Positions 49,798-57,658 of a DNA stretch of 64,000 nucleotides are shown one piece after another. Position 1 is the first letter of the stretch. Every line of letters starts with the position of its first letter. Under the pieces are notes generated by a model. It was not told where the DNA came from. It saw nothing but the letters and a program-made list of their open reading frames with translations, and made no database searches. This DNA comes from Mesorhizobium loti (GTDB taxonomy: Bacteria; Pseudomonadota; Alphaproteobacteria; Rhizobiales; Rhizobiaceae): positions 1-64,000 of the forward strand of contig NZ_PJRO01000013.1 in the NCBI RefSeq assembly GCF_002858745.1, given 5' to 3'. A program made the position numbers and the translations under genes.

Positions 49798-50412
49798 TCA
49801 AGACCTTGCAGCGATCGCCGCAGCGGCACCAGCCATGGTGCCGGCCGAGATGCGATTGGCAAAGCGCATGGCTCGCGGGCTTTTCAGGAGCTTGCGCGCC
49901 TGCGCCGCTGCCAGGATCCAGCCGAAGTCGATAACGATCAGCACCACGGCCATCGTTGCCGTCAGCTCCATCCAGCCAAGCATTGTGACCGAAGCAAGAT
50001 CGATGATGGTGGGCAGCAGCGCCAGATAGAACATCATGATCTTGGGATTACCGAGCGTCACCGCCATGCCGGCAAGAAAAAGCTTCACCGGCGAATCTTC
50101 CTTCGGCAGCGAGCCTTCGGTGGCTTCTATCGGCGCCGTCCACATCTTCCAGGCGAGGTAGGCGAGATAGGCAACGCCCAGCCATTTGATGGCGACGAAG
50201 GCGAGATGGAAGGTCTGCGCCACCACCGCCAGCCCGAACACGGCAAAGGACAGCCAGATCGCTTCACCGATCCACATGGCGAGCAGGAACGGCAGCACGT
50301 CGCGGAACCCTTTCGCAATGACCCGCGCCACCAGTGCGGCAATGGAAGGGCCGGGAGAGCCGGCAGCAACGAACAACGCGCCGGCGAAAATGAGAAGAGA
50401 GGTGAAGGTCAT
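49798..50412 (-). CDS. LysE/RhtB-family exporter
   Basis: The 204-residue protein has six hydrophobic segments and the family N-terminus LLIFAGALFVAAGSPGPSIAALVARVIAKGFRDVLPF, then AYLAYLAWKMW and GMAVTLGNPKIMMFYLALLP. It is a second LysE-family exporter in the window, not closely similar to the one at 42065. The start is the ATG at 50412. It is a lone gene. Confidence 0.9.
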   Translation of the reverse strand: MTFTSLLIFAGALFVAAGSPGPSIAALVARVIAKGFRDVLPFLLAMWIGEAIWLSFAVFGLAVVAQTFHLAFVAIKWLGVAYLAYLAWKMWTAPIEATEGSLPKEDSPVKLFLAGMAVTLGNPKIMMFYLALLPTIIDLASVTMLGWMELTATMAVVLIVIDFGWILAAAQARKLLKSPRAMRFANRISAGTMAGAAAAIAARS

Positions 50413-50901
50413 GGCGCGCTCCGTCGGGCAGGCGCCGAAGCATAAGGCGAATGCGTCTCGATGCAATCGCAAGGAACAATCGACACGTCTTCTCCCATTC
50501 TGTCCCTCCTTGCGGCGAAGACAGCAAAGCAAAGCGCGACTTGATCTCGTCCGCGCCGCTCGCTAGAACGCCGCATCTCCATCAGCCCCAGGCTCCCGAC
50601 TTTGCCATCGTAACCGCCGGTCTCGTCAGCTCTCCCAGAACTCGCATGGCAGCGTGCAAGCGTTGCTGTTTTCATGATTGCGTTCGTTCCTGTGGTGGTT
50701 CGAGACCGGTTTGGCCAGCGCTCCAGCGCCGGACGACGCCTTGATTTGGCGCATGATCCTTTCAAAAATCGAATCCGATTTTGGGAGCACGCGCTGAGGC
50801 AGCCCGCCTGATTCCCATACGAACGCCAATCCGCGCCTCGCTTCGAGGCATCTCGTTTATCGCCGCTTGGACGGACTTCCCGACGGGAAGGACCAACCGG
50901 C
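50413..50901. other. Long intergenic stretch, repeat fragment but no gene
   Basis: The stretch has only short open frames without Shine-Dalgarno support. At about 50752-50798 catgatcctttcaaaaatcg with aatccgattttgggag forms an imperfect hairpin of the dispersed rhizobial type. It carries the leaders of the LysE gene on the left and DUF1062 on the right. Confidence 0.55.
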
Positions 50902-51513
50902 ATGTCGTGCACGCTCCGCGTTCGATGGACTCTCACTGCAAACCGTTTTCCCCGCCCATGGCGCACCTGTTCGCGGTGCGGCGTGCAGCGCGCCTTTGCG
51001 TGCAGCGGCAAATTCCGCCTCAACGCCAATGGCCGGCGGCTCGATGCCTGGCTCGTCTACAAGTGCGTCATTTGCGACGACACCTGGAACCACACGCTGT
51101 TCGAGCGGCGCAACACGCGCGATCTCCACCCGGAGCTGCTATCGGCCCTGGAGGCCAATGATCCTGCCTTGGTCGGCCGCTTCGCTTTCGATGTCGCGTC
51201 CCTGCGCCGGGTCGCGCATCGCATCGAGGAATTCGCCGGAAGCGTCGCGCATAAAGAGATGCTGTTAGACCGACCGGACACACCGGAGCGGCTGGAGATC
51301 GGTCTCTCCATGGCAATCCCGATTGCCATTCGGCTCGACCGTTTGCTCGCCGCAGAACTCGGCCTGTCCCGTGCCCGGATCGGCGCAATGATGGAGGCGG
51401 GGCACATCATCACAACAGCCGCCCTCAACCGGCCGGCGCGGGATGGCTGTCGAGTCGAGATCGACCTGTCCGTGGAAGAAGCTGACGTGATCTTGCGTGA
51501 AGCAGGCGGGTAA
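50902..51513 (+). CDS. DUF1062 domain-containing protein
   Basis: The 203-residue protein has two CxxC pairs (TCSRCGVQRAF, then YKCVICDDTWN) that could bind zinc, followed by LERRNTRDLHPELLSALE-like ERRNTRDLHPELLSALEAN. An S4-like RNA-binding segment ends it (LAAELGLSRARIGAMMEAGHI, then VEIDLSVE). This is the DUF1062 layout. A nucleic-acid-binding role is inferred from the zinc pairs and the S4-like part. Confidence 0.8.
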   Translation: MSCTLRVRWTLTANRFPRPWRTCSRCGVQRAFACSGKFRLNANGRRLDAWLVYKCVICDDTWNHTLFERRNTRDLHPELLSALEANDPALVGRFAFDVASLRRVAHRIEEFAGSVAHKEMLLDRPDTPERLEIGLSMAIPIAIRLDRLLAAELGLSRARIGAMMEAGHIITTAALNRPARDGCRVEIDLSVEEADVILREAGG

Positions 51514-51527
51514 ACCCCTGCTCCAAC

Positions 51528-51556
51528 AAAAAGGCGGGGAAATCCCCGCCTTTTTT
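51528..51556. terminator. Bidirectional terminator between DUF1062 and typA
   Basis: AAAAAGGCGGGGA (51528-51540) and TCCCCGCCTTTTT (51543-51555) are exact inverted copies, with A runs on one side and T runs on the other, so it works on both strands for two convergent genes. Confidence 0.92.
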
Positions 51557-51560
51557 GACA

Positions 51561-53384
51561 TCAGGCCGCGCTGACCTTCGACTTTTCGAAGCGCTTGCGC
51601 TCGTTCGGGTCCAGATAGAGCTTGCGCAGGCGAATGGTCTTCGGCGTCACTTCGACCAGCTCGTCGTCCTGGATCCAGGCCAGCGCACGTTCCAGCGTCA
51701 TGCGGATCGGCGGCGTCAGCTTGACGGCCTCATCCTTGCCGGCAGCACGGATGTTGGTCAGCTTCTTGCCCTTCAGCACGTTGACCTCAAGGTCGTTGTC
51801 ACGGCTATGAATGCCGATGATCATGCCCTGGTAAACCTTGACGCCGGCGTCGATGACCATCGGGCCGCGATCTTCGAGGTTCCACATGGCGAATGCCACC
51901 GATTCGCCCTGGTCGTTGGAGATCAGAACGCCGTTGGTGCGGCCGGGCAGTTCACCTTTGTAGGCCTGATAGGAATGGAACAGACGGTTCATCACGGCCG
52001 TGCCGCGTGTATCCGTCAGCAGTTCCGACTGGTAGCCGATCAGGCCGCGGGTCGGCGCATGGAACACCAGGCGCTGGCGATTGCCGCCCGAAGGACGCAG
52101 TTCGACCATCTCGGCCTTGCGCTCCGACATCTTCTGCACGACGACGCCGGCATGCTCCTCGTCGACGTCGATGACGACTTCTTCGACAGGCTCCATCAGC
52201 TCGCCGTTGTCGTCCTTCTGCATGACGACGCGAGGACGCGAAACCGCCAGCTCAAAGCCCTCGCGACGCATCGTCTCGATCAGCACGGCGAGCTGGAGTT
52301 CACCGCGGCCGGAAACGTAGAACGAGTCCCTGTCGGCCGATTCTTCGATCTTCAGCGCGACATTGCCTTCGGCTTCCTTGAGCAGACGATCGCGGATGAC
52401 GCGGCTGGTCACCTTGTCGCCTTCGGTACCGGCGAGCGGCGAATCGTTGACGATGAAGGACATGGTGACAGTCGGCGGATCGATTGGCTGCGCATGCAGC
52501 GGTTCGGTCACGGCCGGGTCGCAGAAAGTGTCGGCGACGGTGCCCTTCGAGAGGCCGGCGATGGCGACGATGTCACCTGCCTGGGCTTCTTCGATCGGCT
52601 GGCGCTCAAGACCGCGGAAGGCCAGGATTTTCGAGACTCGGCCGGTTTCCAGCAACGTACCGTCATGGTGCAGAACCTTGACCGGCTGGTTGGACTTGAG
52701 CGTGCCGGATTCGATACGACCGGTGATGATGCGGCCGAGGAACGGGTTTGCCTCGAGAATGGTGCCGATCATGCGGAACGGACCGGGATGAACAGTCGGC
52801 GCCGGAACGTGCTTGAGCACGAGGTCGAACAGTGGCGCAAGACCCTGGTCCTTCGGGCCTTCCGGGTTCTCGGAGACCCAGCCGTCGCGGCCTGAACCGT
52901 ACAGGATCGGGAAATCAAGCTGTTCGTCGGTGGCATCGAGGGCAGCGAACAGGTCGAACACCTCGTTGATGACTTCCTGGTGACGGCCGTCGGGACGGTC
53001 GATCTTGTTGATCACGACGATCGGCTTGAGACCAACCTTGAGCGCCTTGCCGACAACGAACTTGGTCTGCGGCATCGGGCCTTCGGCGGCGTCGACCAGG
53101 ACGATCGCGCTATCGACCATCGACAGGATGCGTTCGACTTCGCCACCAAAATCGGCGTGGCCGGGAGTGTCGACGATATTGATGCGGGTATCCTTCCAGT
53201 CGACCGAAGTCGCCTTGGCCAGGATGGTAATGCCGCGTTCCTTTTCGAGATCGTTCGAATCCATCGCGCGTTCGGCTACGCGCTGGTTCTCACGGAACGA
53301 GCCGGATTGCTTGAGAAGCTGATCGACGAGCGTGGTCTTGCCATGATCGACGTGCGCGATGATCGCGATATTGCGGAGGTTCAT
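51561..53384 (-). CDS. typA: Translational GTPase TypA/BipA
   Basis: The 607-residue ribosome-binding GTPase has G1 AHVDHGKTTLVD, G3 DTPGHADFGGEVERI, G4 NKIDRPD, then elongation-factor domains II, III and V, and the TypA C-terminal domain (IRMTLERALAWIQDDELVEVTP). It helps 50S assembly and growth under stress. The start at 53384 (MNLRNIAIIAHVDHGKTT) matches the family. The reading to 53414 adds a Pro-rich stretch with no support. Confidence 0.97.
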   Translation of the reverse strand: MNLRNIAIIAHVDHGKTTLVDQLLKQSGSFRENQRVAERAMDSNDLEKERGITILAKATSVDWKDTRINIVDTPGHADFGGEVERILSMVDSAIVLVDAAEGPMPQTKFVVGKALKVGLKPIVVINKIDRPDGRHQEVINEVFDLFAALDATDEQLDFPILYGSGRDGWVSENPEGPKDQGLAPLFDLVLKHVPAPTVHPGPFRMIGTILEANPFLGRIITGRIESGTLKSNQPVKVLHHDGTLLETGRVSKILAFRGLERQPIEEAQAGDIVAIAGLSKGTVADTFCDPAVTEPLHAQPIDPPTVTMSFIVNDSPLAGTEGDKVTSRVIRDRLLKEAEGNVALKIEESADRDSFYVSGRGELQLAVLIETMRREGFELAVSRPRVVMQKDDNGELMEPVEEVVIDVDEEHAGVVVQKMSERKAEMVELRPSGGNRQRLVFHAPTRGLIGYQSELLTDTRGTAVMNRLFHSYQAYKGELPGRTNGVLISNDQGESVAFAMWNLEDRGPMVIDAGVKVYQGMIIGIHSRDNDLEVNVLKGKKLTNIRAAGKDEAVKLTPPIRMTLERALAWIQDDELVEVTPKTIRLRKLYLDPNERKRFEKSKVSAA

Positions 53385-53596
53385 GCTGGGTCTCGGAGGT
53401 TGCACAGGCAGCACGCCCGGATAGTCAATTCGAGACGCCGCCTTTTTCGGTTGCGCGGCTCATACAGGGTTTTTCGCATTTGCGAAAGGGGGCGGCGTGC
53501 CAGCAATTGCTTGGTCATCTTTTGTTAAGTGGCAGGAGCGTAGAATTTCATTAACCAAGCGCGGAACCTTTTCCGCTGTGGAGCATTCGGGCGTCC

Positions 53597-53872
53597 ATGA
53601 TACGCAGTCTGAACCGGTTCGTGATGATCTTCCTGTCGGCAACGCTGGCCGCATTGCTTGCGCTGGGCGGCGCCTGGTCGGCCGCGACGCCTGCTGACAA
53701 GCCGATGGCGGTGGTTTCGACGCAGGCGGAGAAGCTTTTCCCCGATGCTCCGGACGGTGTCGATCCGATCGTTACCGGCCCGGTCAGCGCCGCTTTCAAG
53801 CAACGCCAGGCCGATGTCGGCTGCGACAAGGCGGTCTGGCCGAACGTGCCTGCCGCCTGCTTCGAGCACTAA
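53597..53872 (+). CDS. Small secreted protein of unknown function
   Basis: The 91-residue protein has a signal peptide (FVMIFLSATLAALLALGGAW, likely cut near AWSAA). A short mature part of about 60 residues follows, with two cysteines (GCDKAVWPNVPAACFEH) that could form a disulfide. I do not recognise a family, though similar short exported proteins are common in Rhizobiales. Confidence 0.6.
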   Translation: MIRSLNRFVMIFLSATLAALLALGGAWSAATPADKPMAVVSTQAEKLFPDAPDGVDPIVTGPVSAAFKQRQADVGCDKAVWPNVPAACFEH

Positions 53873-53881
53873 ACCCCTCCG

Positions 53882-55459
53882 CTACGCTGCCCGCACCGGA
53901 TCGAGCGTCGTCTTGTAGAGTTCGTTGTCGTCGCGATCCATCAGTCTGACCGTCAGCTGTTCTGTGTTGCTGTCGATATCGACGAGACCGAAGAATTGCA
54001 GGCCGGCCGAAGGCGGCAGATTCTGGCCCTGCTCTGCGCTCGGCGCTTTTATAAATTTCAGCTCGGGGCCAAAGGTCATGTCGAGATCGTTGGGGCCAAA
54101 GGTGCCTGAATGGATCGGTCCGGAAACGAACTCCCAGAACGGTTCGAAATCCTGGAACTGGGCCTTGTCAGGACTGTAGAAATGGGCCGCCGTATAGTGC
54201 ACATCCGCCGTCAGCCAGACCGTGTTGGTGATGCCGGCGTTCTTGATGAAACGCAGCAGGTCGGCAAATTCCAGTTCGCGCCCTTTGGCCTGACCGTTAT
54301 CGCCATTGGCGACCGCCTCCGAACCTTTTTTGTTGGCCCCATCGTCCCACACGACAAGCCCGATCGGCATGTCGGCGGCAATCACCTTCCAGGTGGCCTT
54401 GGAATTGGCGAGCTCGCGCTTCAGCCAGCGGGTCTGCTGTTCACCCAATATGCGTGAGTCGGCATTGAGTTCTGACTGCAAGTTTGGACCGTTGGCGCCG
54501 CGGTAGGAACGCATGTCGAGGAAGAAGACATCGACCAGCGGACCATAGGCGATCTTGCGATAGACCCGGCCGGGTTCTGCCGGCGTGAAGCGGATCGGTG
54601 TCATCTCATGGAAAGCGCGGCCGGCACGCGCCGACAGCGCCGCAATCGACTTTTCCTTGTAACGGTCGTCAGCGGTCAGGCCTTTCGAGCTCGACCAGTT
54701 GTTGACCACCTCATGGTCATCCCACTGGAAGAAGGTGGGCAGTGCCGCGTTCATTGCCAGCAGGTTCTTGTCGAGCAGATTGTATTTCCACTGGCCGCGA
54801 TATTCGTCGAGCGTCTCGGCAACCTTGCGTTTCTCGTCGATGAGCACGACGTTCTTCCACTTGCTGCCGTCCTTGAGATCGACCTCGTCCTTCATGGCAC
54901 CGTCGGCATAGATCGTGTCGCCTGAATGAAGGAAGAAGTCAGGCGTGTGCCTGGCAATCGTCGCATAGGTCTTCATGCCGACCTCATCGATACCCCAGCC
55001 TTGGCCGGCCGTATCACCCGACCAGGCAAACCGCACTGAACGGCGCGACGTCGGCGCGGTACGGAAGCGACCGACGATCGGCTCGGACACGGCATTGATG
55101 TCGTTCAGGTCGGTGAGCGTCATGCGGTAGAAGATGTCCTGATCCGACGCCAGATCAGCAAGCAGGCGCTTCACTGCGTAGTCGCTGTCGGGTAGCGCAT
55201 TGAGCGGCGCCAGGCGTTCGGCATTGGTGAAGCTTTCCGTTGTCGCCACTTCGAACTGCACGCGGGATGGCCGATCGGCACGGGTCCAGATCATGCCGGA
55301 AACCGCGTCGATGTCACCCGACTGGACACCGTGGGTGAAAACCGGGCGGGTGTTCGCGCGTGAGTAATAGGGCATGGCCAGGCCGGACAGCCCGACCAGG
55401 CTGGCCGCACCTGTCGAGGCGAGGAAGACGCGGCGGCTGATGCTGGCAGGCTGGCTCAT
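53882..55459 (-). CDS. PhoD-like alkaline phosphatase D family protein
   Basis: The 525-residue protein begins with a twin-arginine signal (ISRRVFLASTGAASLVG) and is exported folded. PhoD-type metal motifs follow: HSGDTIYADG, QWDDHEVVNNW and LTADVHYTAAHFYS, matching the calcium/iron-dependent phosphodiesterase-phosphatase fold. It frees phosphate from organic esters outside the cytoplasm. AAGGAG precedes the ATG at 55459. A longer reading to 55624 runs into the repeat. Confidence 0.93.
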   Translation of the reverse strand: MSQPASISRRVFLASTGAASLVGLSGLAMPYYSRANTRPVFTHGVQSGDIDAVSGMIWTRADRPSRVQFEVATTESFTNAERLAPLNALPDSDYAVKRLLADLASDQDIFYRMTLTDLNDINAVSEPIVGRFRTAPTSRRSVRFAWSGDTAGQGWGIDEVGMKTYATIARHTPDFFLHSGDTIYADGAMKDEVDLKDGSKWKNVVLIDEKRKVAETLDEYRGQWKYNLLDKNLLAMNAALPTFFQWDDHEVVNNWSSSKGLTADDRYKEKSIAALSARAGRAFHEMTPIRFTPAEPGRVYRKIAYGPLVDVFFLDMRSYRGANGPNLQSELNADSRILGEQQTRWLKRELANSKATWKVIAADMPIGLVVWDDGANKKGSEAVANGDNGQAKGRELEFADLLRFIKNAGITNTVWLTADVHYTAAHFYSPDKAQFQDFEPFWEFVSGPIHSGTFGPNDLDMTFGPELKFIKAPSAEQGQNLPPSAGLQFFGLVDIDSNTEQLTVRLMDRDDNELYKTTLDPVRAA

Positions 55460-55566
55460 GGCTGGCTCCTTGGCGGCGAATAGGGAGCCGCCAAGGTCTT
55501 TGGCCATTGTTTCAGCCGCATTTCGGAGACGTGAAACTTTTTTGACGATCCACAGGTCGCCAACGC

Positions 55567-55651
55567 CAGAGCAATTCCAGCAAAAGTGTGTAGCGGTTTT
55601 GCGTCCGGAATTGCGTAAAAACAAAAGTTACAAAAGTTAGAGCGTTTCCGG
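55567..55651. repeat. Dispersed two-stem-loop repeat, copy C
   Basis: GCAATTCC (55571-55578) pairs with GGAATTGC (55608-55615), and the inner CAAAA with TTTTG around gtgtgtagcgg. Then come GTAAAAACAAAAG and the start of the second stem (agagcgtttccgg), here cut short. It lies between the convergently oriented MFS 3' end and the phoD 5' region. Confidence 0.85.
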
Positions 55652-55659
55652 TTTCCGCG

Positions 55660-56943
55660 TCAGGCGGGTTGACCCTTCGGCTCCAGCATCGGACGGTTGG
55701 TGTTGATCAGCAGCGACAGGCAGGCAGCGATGATGCCGGTCATGCCCGCGATGATGAAGGCGAGTTCATAGCTGCCCTGGATTTCGCGCATGGCTCCGCC
55801 GAAGAAGGCGGCCGTGGCCGCGCCGACCTGGTGGCCGGCAACGATCCAGCCGAACACCAGCGGTCCCTTGGCATCGCCGAAGGCTTCGTTGGACAGACGC
55901 AGTGTCGGTGGCACGGTGGCGATCCAGTCCAACCCGTAGAAGATGGCGAAGACGATGAGCGCGGTCGCCGAGAAACCCGAATAAGGCAGGTAGATCAGCG
56001 ACAGGCCACGGATGGCATAATAGACGCCGAGCAGCTTGCGCGGGTCGAAACGGTCGGTCAGCCAGCCCGACAGCGTTGTGCCGATGAGGTCGAAAATGCC
56101 CATCAGAGAAAGCAGGCCGGCAGCCTGGATTTCGTTGATGCCATTGTCGGCGCAGAAGGCGATCAGATGTGTGCCGACCAGGCCGTTGGTGGTGAAGCCG
56201 CAGATGAAAAAGGTGGCGAAGAGATACCAGAACACGCGCGTTCTGGCGGCTTCACGCAGCGTGCCGAGCGTATGCGAAATGAAATTGCCGGCTGCGGCCG
56301 GTGGTGTCGGCGGCACATCATCCGGCTCGGCGCCGAAACGCACCTGCCCGATCGACGCCGGCCGCTCCGGCACCAGCAGCCAGACCAGCGGCACGAGTGC
56401 TGCGGTTGCGATGGCGATGACAAGCGCTACCGGTTTCCAGCCGCCCGATTGGGCAAGCCATGCCAGGAACGGCAGAAAGATCAGCAGGCCGGTGGCGCTG
56501 GAGGCCGACATCAGGCCCATGATCAGGCCGCGATTGGTCTTGAACCAACGATTGACGATGGTGGCGCCGAGCACGGTGGCCACCGCGCCGGAACCGACGC
56601 CCGAGAACACACCCCAGGTGGCAATCAGCTGCCAGGATTGCGTCATGAACAACGAAAGCGCCGTGGATGCCGACATCACCACCAGCGACCCGATCACCGT
56701 CTTGCGCAAGCCGATGCGTTCCATCAGAGCAGCGGCAAAAGGACCGGTCATGCCATAAAGAAAAATGCCGATGGCGGCAGCCAGCGACACCACGTCGCGG
56801 CGCCAGCCGAAATCCTGTTCGAGCGGCAGCATCATCACCGAAGGCGCGGAACGCAGGCCTGCGGCGATGAGAAGCGAGAGAAAGATGACCCCTACGACGA
56901 CGAATGCGTAGCGCTGGCCAAGCGGACGGGACTGGACTATCAT
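55660..56943 (-). CDS. MFS transporter
   Basis: The 427-residue protein has about twelve membrane helices with the MFS loop (MGLMSASSATGLLIF region and GWLTDRFDPRKLLGVYYAIRG after helix 8). It resembles monocarboxylate/oxalate-formate type MFS proteins. The substrate is unknown. The ATG at 56943 lies inside the operator, so its leader must be very short. It is divergent from, and probably repressed by, the TetR protein. Confidence 0.88.
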   Translation of the reverse strand: MIVQSRPLGQRYAFVVVGVIFLSLLIAAGLRSAPSVMMLPLEQDFGWRRDVVSLAAAIGIFLYGMTGPFAAALMERIGLRKTVIGSLVVMSASTALSLFMTQSWQLIATWGVFSGVGSGAVATVLGATIVNRWFKTNRGLIMGLMSASSATGLLIFLPFLAWLAQSGGWKPVALVIAIATAALVPLVWLLVPERPASIGQVRFGAEPDDVPPTPPAAAGNFISHTLGTLREAARTRVFWYLFATFFICGFTTNGLVGTHLIAFCADNGINEIQAAGLLSLMGIFDLIGTTLSGWLTDRFDPRKLLGVYYAIRGLSLIYLPYSGFSATALIVFAIFYGLDWIATVPPTLRLSNEAFGDAKGPLVFGWIVAGHQVGAATAAFFGGAMREIQGSYELAFIIAGMTGIIAACLSLLINTNRPMLEPKGQPA

Positions 56944-56998
56944 GTTACTGACCGGTACGTTGCAGTTGCCGAATGTGTACGTACCGGTTAGTAACATG
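56941..56998. promoter_or_regulatory. Long operator, 20-bp near-perfect inverted repeat
   Basis: CATGTTACTGACCGGTACGT (56941-56960) and ACGTACCGGTTAGTAACATG (56979-56998) are inverted copies with one mismatch and an 18-base spacer. Each arm contains the palindromic core ACCGGT. The MFS start codon (56943-56941) forms the outer end of the left arm. This is very probably the TetR site. Confidence 0.85.
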
Positions 56999-57014
56999 TC
57001 AATTGGATTGCATC

Positions 57015-57626
57015 ATGCCTGCTGACAAAAATATTGAACCCAGCGTTTCACGAGAAGCTGCCCTGCCCCCGGCGGCCGAGAAGATCCTCGGCGTCGCGCA
57101 TGAGCTTTTCTATCGTGAAGGCATCCGCGCGGTCGGCGTCGATGAAATCGTCAAAAAGGCAGGCGTTACCAAGCCGAGCCTCTACCGTTCCTTCCCATCA
57201 AAGGATGAGCTGGCTGCGTCCTATCTGCGCAAATACGACATCGATTTCTGGGCGCGTTTTGACGAAGCAGTGGTGGCGCATCCAGGCGATCCGCGCGCGC
57301 AGATCATCGCTTTCCTGGCCCGCATCGGCAAACGCTCGCAGAAACAGGGCTACCGCGGCTGCGGCATGACCAATGCGGCGGTCGAATATCCTGAACCCGG
57401 CCATCCCGCACGCGTGGTCAGCGAAGAAAACAAGCGCGAATTGCGCCGCCGCCTGCGAGCCCTTGCGAAGGAGATGGGCGCGGCCGATCCCGGCACGTTG
57501 GGCGACGGCCTGCTGCTTCTTATCGAAGGTGCTTATATCTCAAGCCAGATCTTCGGCCCGGGTGGTCCCTCGCAGTCAGTCGCCAAACAGGCCGAGCTGT
57601 TAATCGGCGCCAGCTTGGAAAGCTAG
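57015..57626 (+). CDS. TetR-family transcriptional regulator
   Basis: The 203-residue protein has the TetR helix-turn-helix (EKILGVAHELFYREGIRAVGVDEIVKKAGVTKPSLYRSFPSKDELAASYLRKY) and a helical ligand domain with a conserved Cys region (GYRGCGMTNAAVEYPE). It is divergent from the MFS gene across the 58-base operator, so it probably represses that gene and itself. Start at ATG 57015, 16 bases past the operator. Confidence 0.93.
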   Translation: MPADKNIEPSVSREAALPPAAEKILGVAHELFYREGIRAVGVDEIVKKAGVTKPSLYRSFPSKDELAASYLRKYDIDFWARFDEAVVAHPGDPRAQIIAFLARIGKRSQKQGYRGCGMTNAAVEYPEPGHPARVVSEENKRELRRRLRALAKEMGAADPGTLGDGLLLLIEGAYISSQIFGPGGPSQSVAKQAELLIGASLES

Positions 57627-57658
57627 CGCCTCACCCACCGACAGGAGAAAATCGGGGC

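Noticed and set aside
50690..50712. tRNA-like T-loop (GGTTCGAGACC)
   Set aside because: Only two base pairs support the T stem, and no acceptor, D or anticodon arms can be drawn around it.
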